A stretch of 64,000 bases of DNA from Polynucleobacter asymbioticus (GTDB lineage Bacteria > Pseudomonadota > Gammaproteobacteria > Burkholderiales > Burkholderiaceae), in contig NZ_CP061297.1 of the NCBI RefSeq assembly GCF_018687575.1, forward strand, positions 936,821 through 1,000,820, given 5' to 3'. Both the position numbers and the translations under genes were made by a program. Shown piece by piece: positions 34,961 through 42,746 of the stretch. Position 1 is the first letter of the stretch, and each line of letters opens with the position of its first letter. The notes under the pieces were generated by a model. That model searched no databases and was not told the origin of the DNA. It saw only the letters and a program-made list of their open reading frames with translations.

Positions 34961-36691
34961 TTACAGTGAAACCATCCCAGGATTATTCTTTACGCCTTTG
35001 ATGATTGGCTCATTCAGCTTCACAGCCTTAACCACCTTCACATCGCGTAAATGGCGCTCGATGACATCCCAAATTGGTTCGCCGCCAACATTCTTTGCCT
35101 CTTCGCTAACCGGCGCCCAGCCAGCCACTTTATACGTCTTGCTTGGATCGATATCCTTACCGTTGAGGCGCATATCGCTGATACGTTTGCCTGCGGATGC
35201 GGCTGGATCAATGGTGTATTGCATGCCACCCACACGCACCATATCACCACCCTGCTGATAATACGGATCGGGATTAAATAGGTTGTCAGCCACATCTTCA
35301 AGAATTGTCTTGATGGTTTCACCGGTCATATTCGTTACAGTGGTGTAAGGATAGGTGATGGCAGTTTGATCCAACAAGTTCTCACGAGTGATGGCTTGAC
35401 CTGGAAGCAGACTGGTACCCCAGCGGAAACCGGGAGAGAACGCAATCTCTGCATTCTTTTGGGCCATCAGACCATCGAGAATTAACTGATCGAAGCTGCC
35501 GTTGAAGTTTCCTCGGCGATATAAGAGCCCGTCCGTAGTGGACAACTTTTCATTCAACTTTGTTTCATACGGAGCCCGTACTTTTGCGATCAGCTTATTC
35601 ATGGCAGGATCGGCGGGAATCATATTCGAGAAAATTGGGAAGAGCTTGTAACGGAAATCAACCGGCTTGCCACCCTTGACATCAAAATCGAGTACGCCTA
35701 AGAATTTACTATTGGAGCCTGCATTGGTGACTAAAGTTACGCCCCCTGAATTTTTAACCTTAACGGGAATGGGTACGCCATCATGCGTATGCCCACCCAT
35801 AATGGCATCCAAACCAGTAACACGAGAAGCCATTTTCAAGTCGACATCCATACCGTTATGGGATAGCAATACCACTACTTTTGCACCCTTAGACTTCACT
35901 TCGTTAATGGTCTTCTGGAGATTTTCTTCTTGAATACCAAATGTCCAATCGGGTGTGAAGTAACGTGGATTAGCAATCGGCGTATACGGGAACGCTTGAC
36001 CAATAATGGCCACTTGAATACCGTTCTGCACTTTCATAACATAGGGGTTAAATACAGAATCCCCAAAGTCAGCTGTCTTGATATTTTGAGCAACAAAAGA
36101 AACCTTGCCCTTGAAATCGCCATTGACGATTTCCATGACACGCTTCTCACCGAGCGTCATCTCCCAGTGTGGCGTCATGACATCAACACCCAAGAGAAGT
36201 GCCGCATCAACCATATCCTGGCCATTTGTCCAAAGCGCAGTACCGGATCCTTGCCATGTATCACCACCGTCCAATAGCAATGCGCCTGGCCGACTGGCTT
36301 TAATTTGTTTTATTAAAGTTGCCATATGGGCAAAGCCACCCATCTTGCCGTAATTTTGTGCTGCAGCCACATAATCTAAGTAGGTAAATGCATGGGCATC
36401 ACGTGTACCCGCTTTAATGCCATTGGCCTTTAAAAAATATTCACCCACTAAGTGTGGCGTTTTACCCTCTTGAGCACCAATACCTAGGTTCACATTTGGT
36501 TCGCGGAAATAGATTGGCAAAAGTTGCGCATGACAATCTGTGAAATGCAGGAAGTGCACATTACCAAATTTCGGCAAGTCATAAAACTTTTGCGCTGTAG
36601 TTTGTGCGCTAGCAAAGTTGGATTGCAAACTCATGCCACCCGCGGAGGCAATAGCTAATGCTTGCAAAAATTCACGGCGATTTAAAGACAT
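34961..36691 (-). CDS. soxB: Thiosulfohydrolase SoxB
   Basis: A 576-residue periplasmic dinuclear-manganese enzyme that hydrolyses the sulfonate from SoxY-bound intermediates to release sulfate. A Tat signal is seen (NRREFLQALAIASAGG). The 5'-nucleotidase-like motifs HFLHFTDCHAQLLP, LLDGGDTWQGSG, and GLDAIMGGHTHDGVP are intact. RBS AAGGA lies six bases before the ATG and directly touches the T-run of an upstream hairpin (36703-36726), so its expression may be uncoupled from soxXA. Confidence 0.97.
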   Translation of the reverse strand: MSLNRREFLQALAIASAGGMSLQSNFASAQTTAQKFYDLPKFGNVHFLHFTDCHAQLLPIYFREPNVNLGIGAQEGKTPHLVGEYFLKANGIKAGTRDAHAFTYLDYVAAAQNYGKMGGFAHMATLIKQIKASRPGALLLDGGDTWQGSGTALWTNGQDMVDAALLLGVDVMTPHWEMTLGEKRVMEIVNGDFKGKVSFVAQNIKTADFGDSVFNPYVMKVQNGIQVAIIGQAFPYTPIANPRYFTPDWTFGIQEENLQKTINEVKSKGAKVVVLLSHNGMDVDLKMASRVTGLDAIMGGHTHDGVPIPVKVKNSGGVTLVTNAGSNSKFLGVLDFDVKGGKPVDFRYKLFPIFSNMIPADPAMNKLIAKVRAPYETKLNEKLSTTDGLLYRRGNFNGSFDQLILDGLMAQKNAEIAFSPGFRWGTSLLPGQAITRENLLDQTAITYPYTTVTNMTGETIKTILEDVADNLFNPDPYYQQGGDMVRVGGMQYTIDPAASAGKRISDMRLNGKDIDPSKTYKVAGWAPVSEEAKNVGGEPIWDVIERHLRDVKVVKAVKLNEPIIKGVKNNPGMVSL

Positions 36692-36702
36692 ATTGTTTCC
36701 TT

Positions 36703-36728
36703 AAAAAAACAGGCCTTTCGGCCCGTTT
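36703..36728 (-). terminator. Terminator-like hairpin between soxX and soxB
   Basis: On the minus strand AACGGGCC pairs with GGCCTGTT (8 bp, one G-T) around a GAAA tetraloop and is followed by seven T residues. The run ends directly at the soxB Shine-Dalgarno AAGGA (36702-36698). It has all the features of an intrinsic terminator or an attenuator, yet the genes on both sides are in the same orientation and functionally linked. It may reduce soxB expression or stabilise the processed soxXA message. Confidence 0.75.
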
Positions 36729-36735
36729 TAATGTG

Positions 36736-37380
36736 TTATTTATTCACAGGGGATTCTGGGTCAAGCAATAAAGCCATGACGTCCTGAATTTGCTTCTCAT
36801 TTAATAACTTGAAGTGGGCAAAGCGAGGCATATTGCTGCATGCGTTATAGGCCTTGGAGTTGTTAATACGGTTCCAGGTATAGGTAATTACCTCTGGAGA
36901 GTAGCCACGCATTTTTCCGTAACCAGTCAAAGATGGGCCAATGTTTCCATATGAGATTTCTTTTGCATCAATTTGATGACAGTTGTAGCAACCACCACCG
37001 ATCGGGGTATCGGCTTTATCAGACCAGGTTGCACCGCGACCGCTTTGGGCAATTCTCTCGCCATTCTTCCAGTCGCCGATGTACTTGCCATCAGATGGCT
37101 GCTGAATAGAATCCATATTGATCTTTTGGATTCTTGCAGCCATTGCCTGACCCTGCTTACTGCTTGCAAACTGTGGGTCTGAGCAGAACTTCTGCGTCGC
37201 ATCTTGATCAATACGATTCAGGCCGGCAATACCTTCTGCGCGGAAACTGTCTTGAATCATCTTATTGAATTTTGGATCATTTTTTTGCTGCGCTACTGCA
37301 GGAGTCTGCACTAGGCCAGCAGCAAGAATCAATCCAGAAATAGCTAAGAGCTGTTTTAAGTGTGTAATTTTCATATTCAT
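36736..37380 (-). CDS. soxX: Sulfur-oxidation c-type cytochrome SoxX
   Basis: A 214-residue monoheme cytochrome, partner of SoxA. The signal peptide ends AVAQQ near residue 31, the heme motif is C131-Y-N-C134-H135 (GGGCYNCHQID), and a likely distal Met is in CSNMPRFAHF. SoxXA joins thiosulfate oxidatively to the SoxY cysteine. It begins 10 bases after soxA. The segment between residues 35 and 120 is longer than in the shortest SoxX proteins, as in the type seen in other proteobacteria. Confidence 0.95.
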   Translation of the reverse strand: MNMKITHLKQLLAISGLILAAGLVQTPAVAQQKNDPKFNKMIQDSFRAEGIAGLNRIDQDATQKFCSDPQFASSKQGQAMAARIQKINMDSIQQPSDGKYIGDWKNGERIAQSGRGATWSDKADTPIGGGCYNCHQIDAKEISYGNIGPSLTGYGKMRGYSPEVITYTWNRINNSKAYNACSNMPRFAHFKLLNEKQIQDVMALLLDPESPVNK

Positions 37381-37390
37381 CTCTTATCCA

Positions 37391-38206
37391 TTAACGCTTT
37401 AAACCAGGTGTTTCAACGGTTCCACCATTTGCAGTTTTTGCCATGTACATAGATAAGGCAATAGTCACATCCGAGCCGTAAATAGGGAATGGGAAACGTT
37501 GCTGACGGAAACAATCATTCAAACGTTGTTGCATAGTCCAAAATTGGCCGCTTGATACGCGGTAGGCTGGCCAATAGCCCCAACCTAAAGCAGCGCCTTT
37601 TTGTTCTGTGATGTTTGGTAAGTCTTGCAAGCGAATCCGTTTGCCGTTTTCTGCGTGGCAAGATGCGCAGGAGAAGTCCATCGGACCACCTTGAAAGAAG
37701 AAGGCGCGCTTACCCAGGTCATACATCTCTTTTTCTTTTGGATGGGCAGTACTTACCTTAATCTTGTCACCCTTAGACTGGGTTACAACATAAGCAACTA
37801 TGGCCTCCATGTCCTTCTTAGGGCCTTTTTGGAATGGAGCATCAATCATTTCCTGTGGATCGCGACCTTGCAATACTTGCATACAAGTCATCAAGCGTGA
37901 CTCTAGGTCTTGAACCTTATTGGTGTCTTTGAAGTAGCGTGGCAACTGAGCCGCGGCGCCCTTCACAACCCCAGGCCCTAATCCCAAATTACATTGCTCA
38001 AGCGTTGCATTCTTTGGGCCGGCTGGTTTTTTCCATAAATCTTCACCCGCCGCCTCATAAAGCTCAGAAGGGTTACCGTCCGCAATCATCTCTCGATATT
38101 TAGCAATATCGTCTGTAGCACTCTTTTGTGCTGACACCGAAGATGTCATTGTTAATAAAGTTGCTACCAAACCAGTAGCTAACCCTATGGTCAATTTACG
38201 CTGCAT
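37391..38206 (-). CDS. soxA: Sulfur-oxidation cytochrome SoxA (monoheme type)
   Basis: A 271-residue L-cysteine S-thiosulfotransferase subunit. The signal peptide ends VSAQ near 27. Only one CxxCH is present (C180-A-S-C183-H184); in the N-terminal half C72 and C108 remain, probably as a disulfide where diheme forms have a second heme. C232 (LNDCFRQQR) is the expected cysteine-persulfide heme ligand at the active site. It forms the SoxXA complex with the next gene. Confidence 0.95.
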   Translation of the reverse strand: MQRKLTIGLATGLVATLLTMTSSVSAQKSATDDIAKYREMIADGNPSELYEAAGEDLWKKPAGPKNATLEQCNLGLGPGVVKGAAAQLPRYFKDTNKVQDLESRLMTCMQVLQGRDPQEMIDAPFQKGPKKDMEAIVAYVVTQSKGDKIKVSTAHPKEKEMYDLGKRAFFFQGGPMDFSCASCHAENGKRIRLQDLPNITEQKGAALGWGYWPAYRVSSGQFWTMQQRLNDCFRQQRFPFPIYGSDVTIALSMYMAKTANGGTVETPGLKR

Positions 38207-38254
38207 TTCCTACCCTTTCAGAGCCATGGAGGCGGTGAAGATTGATTAAAGCAA

Positions 38255-38563
38255 TTAAGAAGCAGTTGCTTCGTCAGTGCGTTTGTCGCCTTTATTGTCA
38301 TTCCAAGTAACAACAATTTTGTCGCCCTTAGCACCCTTGTATTTAAAGTTCAAAAATGGATCCTTAGATACTGCTGGGCCAAATTCACCGGCAAATACTT
38401 TTTTACCATTGGCTGTAACAGTAATAGTGCTGATAAACCACTGAGGAATAGTTTTACCAGCAGCATCTTTACGCTGACCAGATTCCATATCGTGTTTCAT
38501 CAAAATTTTTACATCTACAGTACCGCCGTTTTCGGCAGCTCTTACGCGCATTGGATCACCCAT
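38255..38563 (-). CDS. soxZ: SoxZ, thiosulfate-oxidation carrier partner
   Basis: A 102-residue Ig-like protein that binds SoxY. The sequence DVKILMKHDMESGQRKDAAGKTIPQWFI and GPAVSKDPFLNFKYKGAKGDKIVVTWNDNKG are typical. No signal peptide is seen, as expected because SoxZ is co-exported with SoxY. RBS AGAGGAAC precedes the ATG. Confidence 0.97.
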   Translation of the reverse strand: MGDPMRVRAAENGGTVDVKILMKHDMESGQRKDAAGKTIPQWFISTITVTANGKKVFAGEFGPAVSKDPFLNFKYKGAKGDKIVVTWNDNKGDKRTDEATAS

Positions 38564-38616
38564 TTTGGTTCCTCTTTTTTCTATGTATGAATTATGTCAA
38601 TTAATGTGCTTCGGAA

Positions 38617-39069
38617 TTAACCGCCGCAACCACCAAGCGTTACTTTGACTTCTTTAACGGTCATGAGCCACTTACCATCAGCTTTAACCAAACCGTATAC
38701 GTTGGATGTTTGACCCATTTTGATGCGGGTTGTTACAAAAGCATCTGTGCCAGCCGGAATAAAAAATTGGGCAGCTAAAGCGCTTGGGTTCTTTTCAACC
38801 AAGATTGCCATCTGCTCAGCCTTAAGAGTAGTCGTAATTCCGACAGGAACTACTGCACCATTTTCAGCAATATCAGGAGCATTCAAAGTAACGGCAGAGG
38901 ACTTATCAGGACTGCCGGCACCTAGAATTTTAAAAACATCATCCAAGCTCTTGCCTTCAAAAGCGGCTTTATTCCACTCTTGAGCTTGAGCAGTTGAGAT
39001 AAGGCCTGAAGAAGCCATCAAGCCAAATACTGCTGAATACTTCAATAAACTACGACGCTGCTGATTCAT
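38617..39069 (-). CDS. soxY: SoxY, thiosulfate-oxidation carrier protein
   Basis: A 150-residue carrier whose C-terminal GGCGG-type motif (VTLGGCGG end) holds the cysteine on which sulfur intermediates are carried. A Tat signal is present (QQRRSLLKYSAVFG). The frame is open to 39102, but the ATG at 39069 has RBS AAGGAG five bases upstream and starts directly before the twin arginines, so I choose it. It precedes soxZ by 53 bases. Confidence 0.96.
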   Translation of the reverse strand: MNQQRRSLLKYSAVFGLMASSGLISTAQAQEWNKAAFEGKSLDDVFKILGAGSPDKSSAVTLNAPDIAENGAVVPVGITTTLKAEQMAILVEKNPSALAAQFFIPAGTDAFVTTRIKMGQTSNVYGLVKADGKWLMTVKEVKVTLGGCGG

Positions 39070-39153
39070 AGAAACTCCTTTATTAATCTTTACTTCTCTC
39101 AATTTATTGCTTATTTTGCATTAAAACACTGTGATTACTACCTAATTAGCTAT

Positions 39154-40233
39154 TTATTTACCACCAGAAAGCATCCAGACCACCAAAGCCTTGCGGTCTT
39201 CATCAGAAAGCTGGGCCTGGGGCGGCATTGGAATGGAGCCCCAAACGCCCGCGCCACCTGATTTAACCTTGGCCATCAACTTCTCCAGAGCCCCACTCTG
39301 GCCATCATACTTCTTAGCAACATCAGCAATGGATGGCCCGACTAACTTGGCATTGGGAGCATGACAGGCTGAGCAGTTCTCATTCTTAAAGAGCGTTGCC
39401 GGCCCTTTTGCTGCAGAAGAATGGGTATCTGCAGCATGCGCTAAACCAGCCCCTGATGCACCTGGTAACTCCTTAATAGGAGGCTTAGTAGTATCTGCGC
39501 CACGATATGGGCCGTACATACGGTTTTGCTCAGCAATATTCTCATGTGCATTTCTAGCAAAATCCGGCAATGTGGAGCCGATTTGGACAAATGGCACACA
39601 GTTATGCATACAGGCATTACCGTTCACATCGGGCTTGCCACTTACATTCCAAAAACCATGCTTAGTCGTCATACCGTTTCGGTTTGGCATTTTGACTTCC
39701 GCAATATTTTTATCGCTCAGCACAAAATCATCGGGCACGATCTCACCCAAACTCAGAATAAATGCCACCAATGCATAAGTATCATCCGGCGTTAATGATC
39801 TAGGCGCATTCCATGGCATCGCACGATAAATGTAATCCCATAAAGTTGAAACAGTTGGAACCTTCATTAAGGTTGTTCGTTGCGGTTGCTTCATATCGTT
39901 TAATGAAGCAACACGACCTGTCTTCACATCATCCTTCGTAGTGCCGCCAGCAATCGGCGTAAAGATTTCATTGGACTCACCAAAGGTGCCATGGCAACTT
40001 GCGCACTTGGCCTCCCAAATAACCTGACCCTTTTCTACAGAGCCCGATCCTTTTGGTAAACCTTTGAAGTCAGGACGAACATCAATATCCCAGGCAGCGA
40101 CTTCTGCAGGAGTAGCTGTTCTACCAATGCCGGGGAATTTGGCTGAACCAGACTGCGCTAACGCTTGTTGCGCAGTAATTGCGATGAGCGCCGCAAAGCC
40201 TAGGCCAATACTAAATTTATCCAACTTGAACAT
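39154..40233 (-). CDS. soxD: SoxD, diheme cytochrome c subunit of sulfane dehydrogenase
   Basis: A 359-residue diheme cytochrome c. The signal peptide ends ALAQ near 27; heme motifs are CASCH (about 77) and CSACH (about 286), with an unusual CMHNC cysteine pair between the domains. SoxCD oxidises the sulfane sulfur on SoxY, yielding six electrons per thiosulfate. It overlaps soxC by 17 bases, indicating tight coupling. Confidence 0.93.
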   Translation of the reverse strand: MFKLDKFSIGLGFAALIAITAQQALAQSGSAKFPGIGRTATPAEVAAWDIDVRPDFKGLPKGSGSVEKGQVIWEAKCASCHGTFGESNEIFTPIAGGTTKDDVKTGRVASLNDMKQPQRTTLMKVPTVSTLWDYIYRAMPWNAPRSLTPDDTYALVAFILSLGEIVPDDFVLSDKNIAEVKMPNRNGMTTKHGFWNVSGKPDVNGNACMHNCVPFVQIGSTLPDFARNAHENIAEQNRMYGPYRGADTTKPPIKELPGASGAGLAHAADTHSSAAKGPATLFKNENCSACHAPNAKLVGPSIADVAKKYDGQSGALEKLMAKVKSGGAGVWGSIPMPPQAQLSDEDRKALVVWMLSGGK

Positions 40234-41617
40234 TGCTCACCTCGCCGTTTGAATCCAATTTCCATGATTGGATTGCATTGTTGTGATAAATCGAACGAGT
40301 ACCACGTACATCACGTAACTTTTTAATGCTCGGCTGAATGTAGCCAGTGTCATCGAATGCACGCGATTGAAGAATCGCAGGCGATCCATCCCAAACCCAA
40401 TCAATGTTGAAGCGAGTAATTGATTTAGTGAGAATCGGCGTCTCTAAACGAGCTGTTCGCCAATTATTGCCGCCGTCAAATGAAACATCTACACGGGTAA
40501 TTTTTCCACGTCCAGACCACGCCATTCCGCTGACGTTATAGAAACCCTTATCCAGCAATTGCTGACCGCCTGATGGAGTTGTGATGACCGATTTGCATTC
40601 TTGAATCGATGCGTACTGACGATGCATTCCGTTTGGCATGAGTTCAATGTAGTGAACTGCTTCGTCTTTAGAGTTCCAAGGCATATCACCTACCTCAAGA
40701 CGGCGCAACCATTTAACCCAACTAACGCCCTGAACACCAGGCACCACCAGGCGCAATGGGAAGCCGTTTTCAGGTCGTAACATTTCTCCGTTCATTGCCC
40801 AAGCAACAATCGTGTCGTTTAGACAGCTTTCCAGGTTGATGGTACGAGTCATGCCTGAGCCATCACCGCCCTCAGCCAGCATGAACTTACCCTTTTTGAG
40901 GTCAGCACCGCACTCTTCAAGTAATACCTTTAAAGGAACGCCGGTGAACTCACAGCAAGAAAGCATGCCGTGGGTATATTGAACTGTTGGAACGGCAACG
41001 TTACCCCACTCCAGTCCAGTGTTTGCACCACACTCAATAAAGTGCGTACGAGAAACCGATGGCAATCTCATCAAATCGTTCATTGTGAAAACACGCGGGT
41101 TCTTCACTAAGCCATTCACCATCAGGCGATGGGTTTCTGGGTTGAGGTTGTACCAGCCTTGATGGTGGCGCTCAAAGTGCAAGCCGTTTGGAGTAATTGT
41201 TCCAAATAAACCCTGCAATGGTGTGAAAGCAACCGAAGCGGCAGACACACGAGTTAAACCTGGGGATTCTCGACGAATCAGATTGGACTCATAAATAGAT
41301 GGCACGCCATAAGGCATGGTCGCTACATTCTTACCAAGAGTTGTTTGCCATTCTTGTTTTTCTAAAATAGCTGGATCGCCCTCGCCTGCAGCCATCGCTA
41401 GGGGGGCAGTTAGACCTGCTGCCGCACCACCCAATGCAGACATAAAGCCCTTACGCAAGAAACCACGACGGTTTTCATCCAAGCCATTGGCATTGATGTC
41501 GGCAATAAGTTCTTGAGAAATAAAGTGCTCTGGTGCCTTCACCAGACGAGCTCGATTAGCTGGCTTTTCGATAGCACTAATATCCTGCGCACTAATCTCT
41601 AATTGTTTTTTGGTCAT
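40217..41617 (-). CDS. soxC: SoxC, molybdenum subunit of sulfane dehydrogenase
   Basis: A 466-residue sulfite-oxidase-fold protein. A twin-arginine signal lies unusually far in (NRRGFLRKGFMSALGGAAAG, about residues 48-67), preceded by a long N-terminal extension. The molybdenum-ligand cysteine is in SRTHFIECGANTG. With SoxD it removes electrons from SoxY-bound sulfane sulfur. The cofactor need for molybdenum fits with modBC on the other side of soxR. Confidence 0.95.
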   Translation of the reverse strand: MTKKQLEISAQDISAIEKPANRARLVKAPEHFISQELIADINANGLDENRRGFLRKGFMSALGGAAAGLTAPLAMAAGEGDPAILEKQEWQTTLGKNVATMPYGVPSIYESNLIRRESPGLTRVSAASVAFTPLQGLFGTITPNGLHFERHHQGWYNLNPETHRLMVNGLVKNPRVFTMNDLMRLPSVSRTHFIECGANTGLEWGNVAVPTVQYTHGMLSCCEFTGVPLKVLLEECGADLKKGKFMLAEGGDGSGMTRTINLESCLNDTIVAWAMNGEMLRPENGFPLRLVVPGVQGVSWVKWLRRLEVGDMPWNSKDEAVHYIELMPNGMHRQYASIQECKSVITTPSGGQQLLDKGFYNVSGMAWSGRGKITRVDVSFDGGNNWRTARLETPILTKSITRFNIDWVWDGSPAILQSRAFDDTGYIQPSIKKLRDVRGTRSIYHNNAIQSWKLDSNGEVSNVQVG

Positions 41618-41652
41618 GTGATCTCTACTTTGATGAATAGATACTTTAAAAA

Positions 41653-41994
41653 TTAATGCAAACTCTCAGCAATTTTGGCGCACACTGTTTGACACATTTC
41701 TACAGTGGCGTTGTCTGCGATTGAGTAAAAAACAGTTGTGCCTTCTTTGCGTCTAAGCAAAATACCGGCTTTATGGAGTGCTGTGAGGTGACGCGAAACA
41801 TTTGCTTGACTGGAGCCGCACAACTCAACAACCTCAGAAACAGACTTTTCACCGCTGCATACGGTATACATGATGCGCAAACGCGATGGCTCTGAAAGTA
41901 CATTGAAATAATCAGCAACGCGCGTGAAGACCTTCTCCATGTCTTTGGGAGAAAGATCTTTAGTTGCTTTGCTGACTTTAGCTTTGCTATTCAT
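41653..41994 (-). CDS. soxR: ArsR-family regulator SoxR, likely persulfide/sulfide sensor
   Basis: A 113-residue winged-helix repressor. The recognition helix is SSQANVSRHLTALHKAGIL. Cysteines lie at 46, 59, 101 and 105; C46 with C101 or C105 matches the spacing used by SqrR/BigR-type repressors, which form an intramolecular polysulfide bridge. The frame is open to 42111, but the ATG at 41994 is the sensible start. It heads the sox operon (35 bases before soxC) and is divergent from modB. The operator candidate lies 9 bases upstream. Confidence 0.9.
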   Translation of the reverse strand: MNSKAKVSKATKDLSPKDMEKVFTRVADYFNVLSEPSRLRIMYTVCSGEKSVSEVVELCGSSQANVSRHLTALHKAGILLRRKEGTTVFYSIADNATVEMCQTVCAKIAESLH

Positions 41995-42002
41995 TGCTCT
42001 AA

Positions 42003-42030
42003 CAATATATGCGTATACGTGCATATATTG
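42003..42030. promoter_or_regulatory. Candidate SoxR operator (inverted repeat)
   Basis: The arms CAATATATGC (42003-42012) and GCATATATTG (42021-42030) are a perfect 10-bp inverted repeat around the 8-base centre GTATACGT. ArsR-family repressors bind such 12-2-12-like AT-rich palindromes. It lies just 9 bases upstream of the soxR start and touches the proposed modB -35 box, so one protein could control both directions. Confidence 0.75.
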
Positions 42031-42057
42031 GACACCCAAGCCCCCTAGACTTATATA
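42028..42057 (+). promoter_or_regulatory. Possible modB promoter overlapping the SoxR operator
   Basis: TTGGAC (42028-42033) and TATATA (42052-42057) are spaced by 18 bases. The first three bases of the -35 box are the last three of the inverted repeat. Transcription would begin about 42064, some 30 bases before the modB ATG. On the minus strand the same TATATA could serve soxR. Inference only. Confidence 0.45.
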
Positions 42058-42095
42058 GTGGGATACCCTAGTCCGCAAAGCAATACAATCAAAAA

Positions 42096-42746
42096 ATGGA
42101 TATTGATGCAATTCTGCTGTCCTTAAAACTCGCTTTTTGGACTATGGCGCTGATGCTGCCATTTGGCGTGTGGGTTGCCCATAAACTCGTAACCCTTAAT
42201 AGGAGCCGCCCCTGGATTGAGGCAGCCCTAGCCCTTCCCTTGGTGCTTCCCCCTACAGTATTGGGCTATTACTTTCTAGTTTCATTTGGCAACACCAGTA
42301 TTTTCGGCATCCCTCTAGTCTTTTCATTCACGGGCATTCTGTTTGCATCATTAATAGTTAATATCCCCTTCGCTGTTCAGCCCATCTTGAGGGCATTTGA
42401 GGCTATCAACCCTGAAATTAGAGAAGCTGCTCAAGTGAGTGGCCTCAGTAAATGGCAAATCTTTCGCTTGATTGAGCTACCGCTGTCCTGGCGTGGCATT
42501 ACGGGTGCTGCCGCCCTCACCTTCGCTCACACCCTTGGTGAATTCGGAGTGGTTCTCATGGTTGGCGGAGCTATACCTGGAGAGACAAAAACAGCGTCCA
42601 TTGCAATTTATGACAAGGTTCAGAGCTTTGATACCACCGGTGCAGGCGCTATAGCGCTGGTACTCTTAGGGACATCACTTGTATGCATCGCGCTGTCTTA
42701 CGGGATATTTGGTGGTAACTCCAATCGGCGCAGAGGGTTGAATTGA
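42096..42746 (+). CDS. modB: Molybdate ABC transporter permease ModB
   Basis: A 216-residue inner-membrane permease with about five helices. The start SLKLAFWTMALMLPFGVWVAH, the LPLVLPPTVLGYYFL segment and the EAA loop EAAQVSGLSKWQIFRLIELPLSWRGI are typical of ModB. It lies divergent from soxR. No modA (periplasmic binding protein) or modE is next to it, so the binding protein must be encoded elsewhere. RBS is weak. Confidence 0.92.
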   Translation: MDIDAILLSLKLAFWTMALMLPFGVWVAHKLVTLNRSRPWIEAALALPLVLPPTVLGYYFLVSFGNTSIFGIPLVFSFTGILFASLIVNIPFAVQPILRAFEAINPEIREAAQVSGLSKWQIFRLIELPLSWRGITGAAALTFAHTLGEFGVVLMVGGAIPGETKTASIAIYDKVQSFDTTGAGAIALVLLGTSLVCIALSYGIFGGNSNRRRGLN

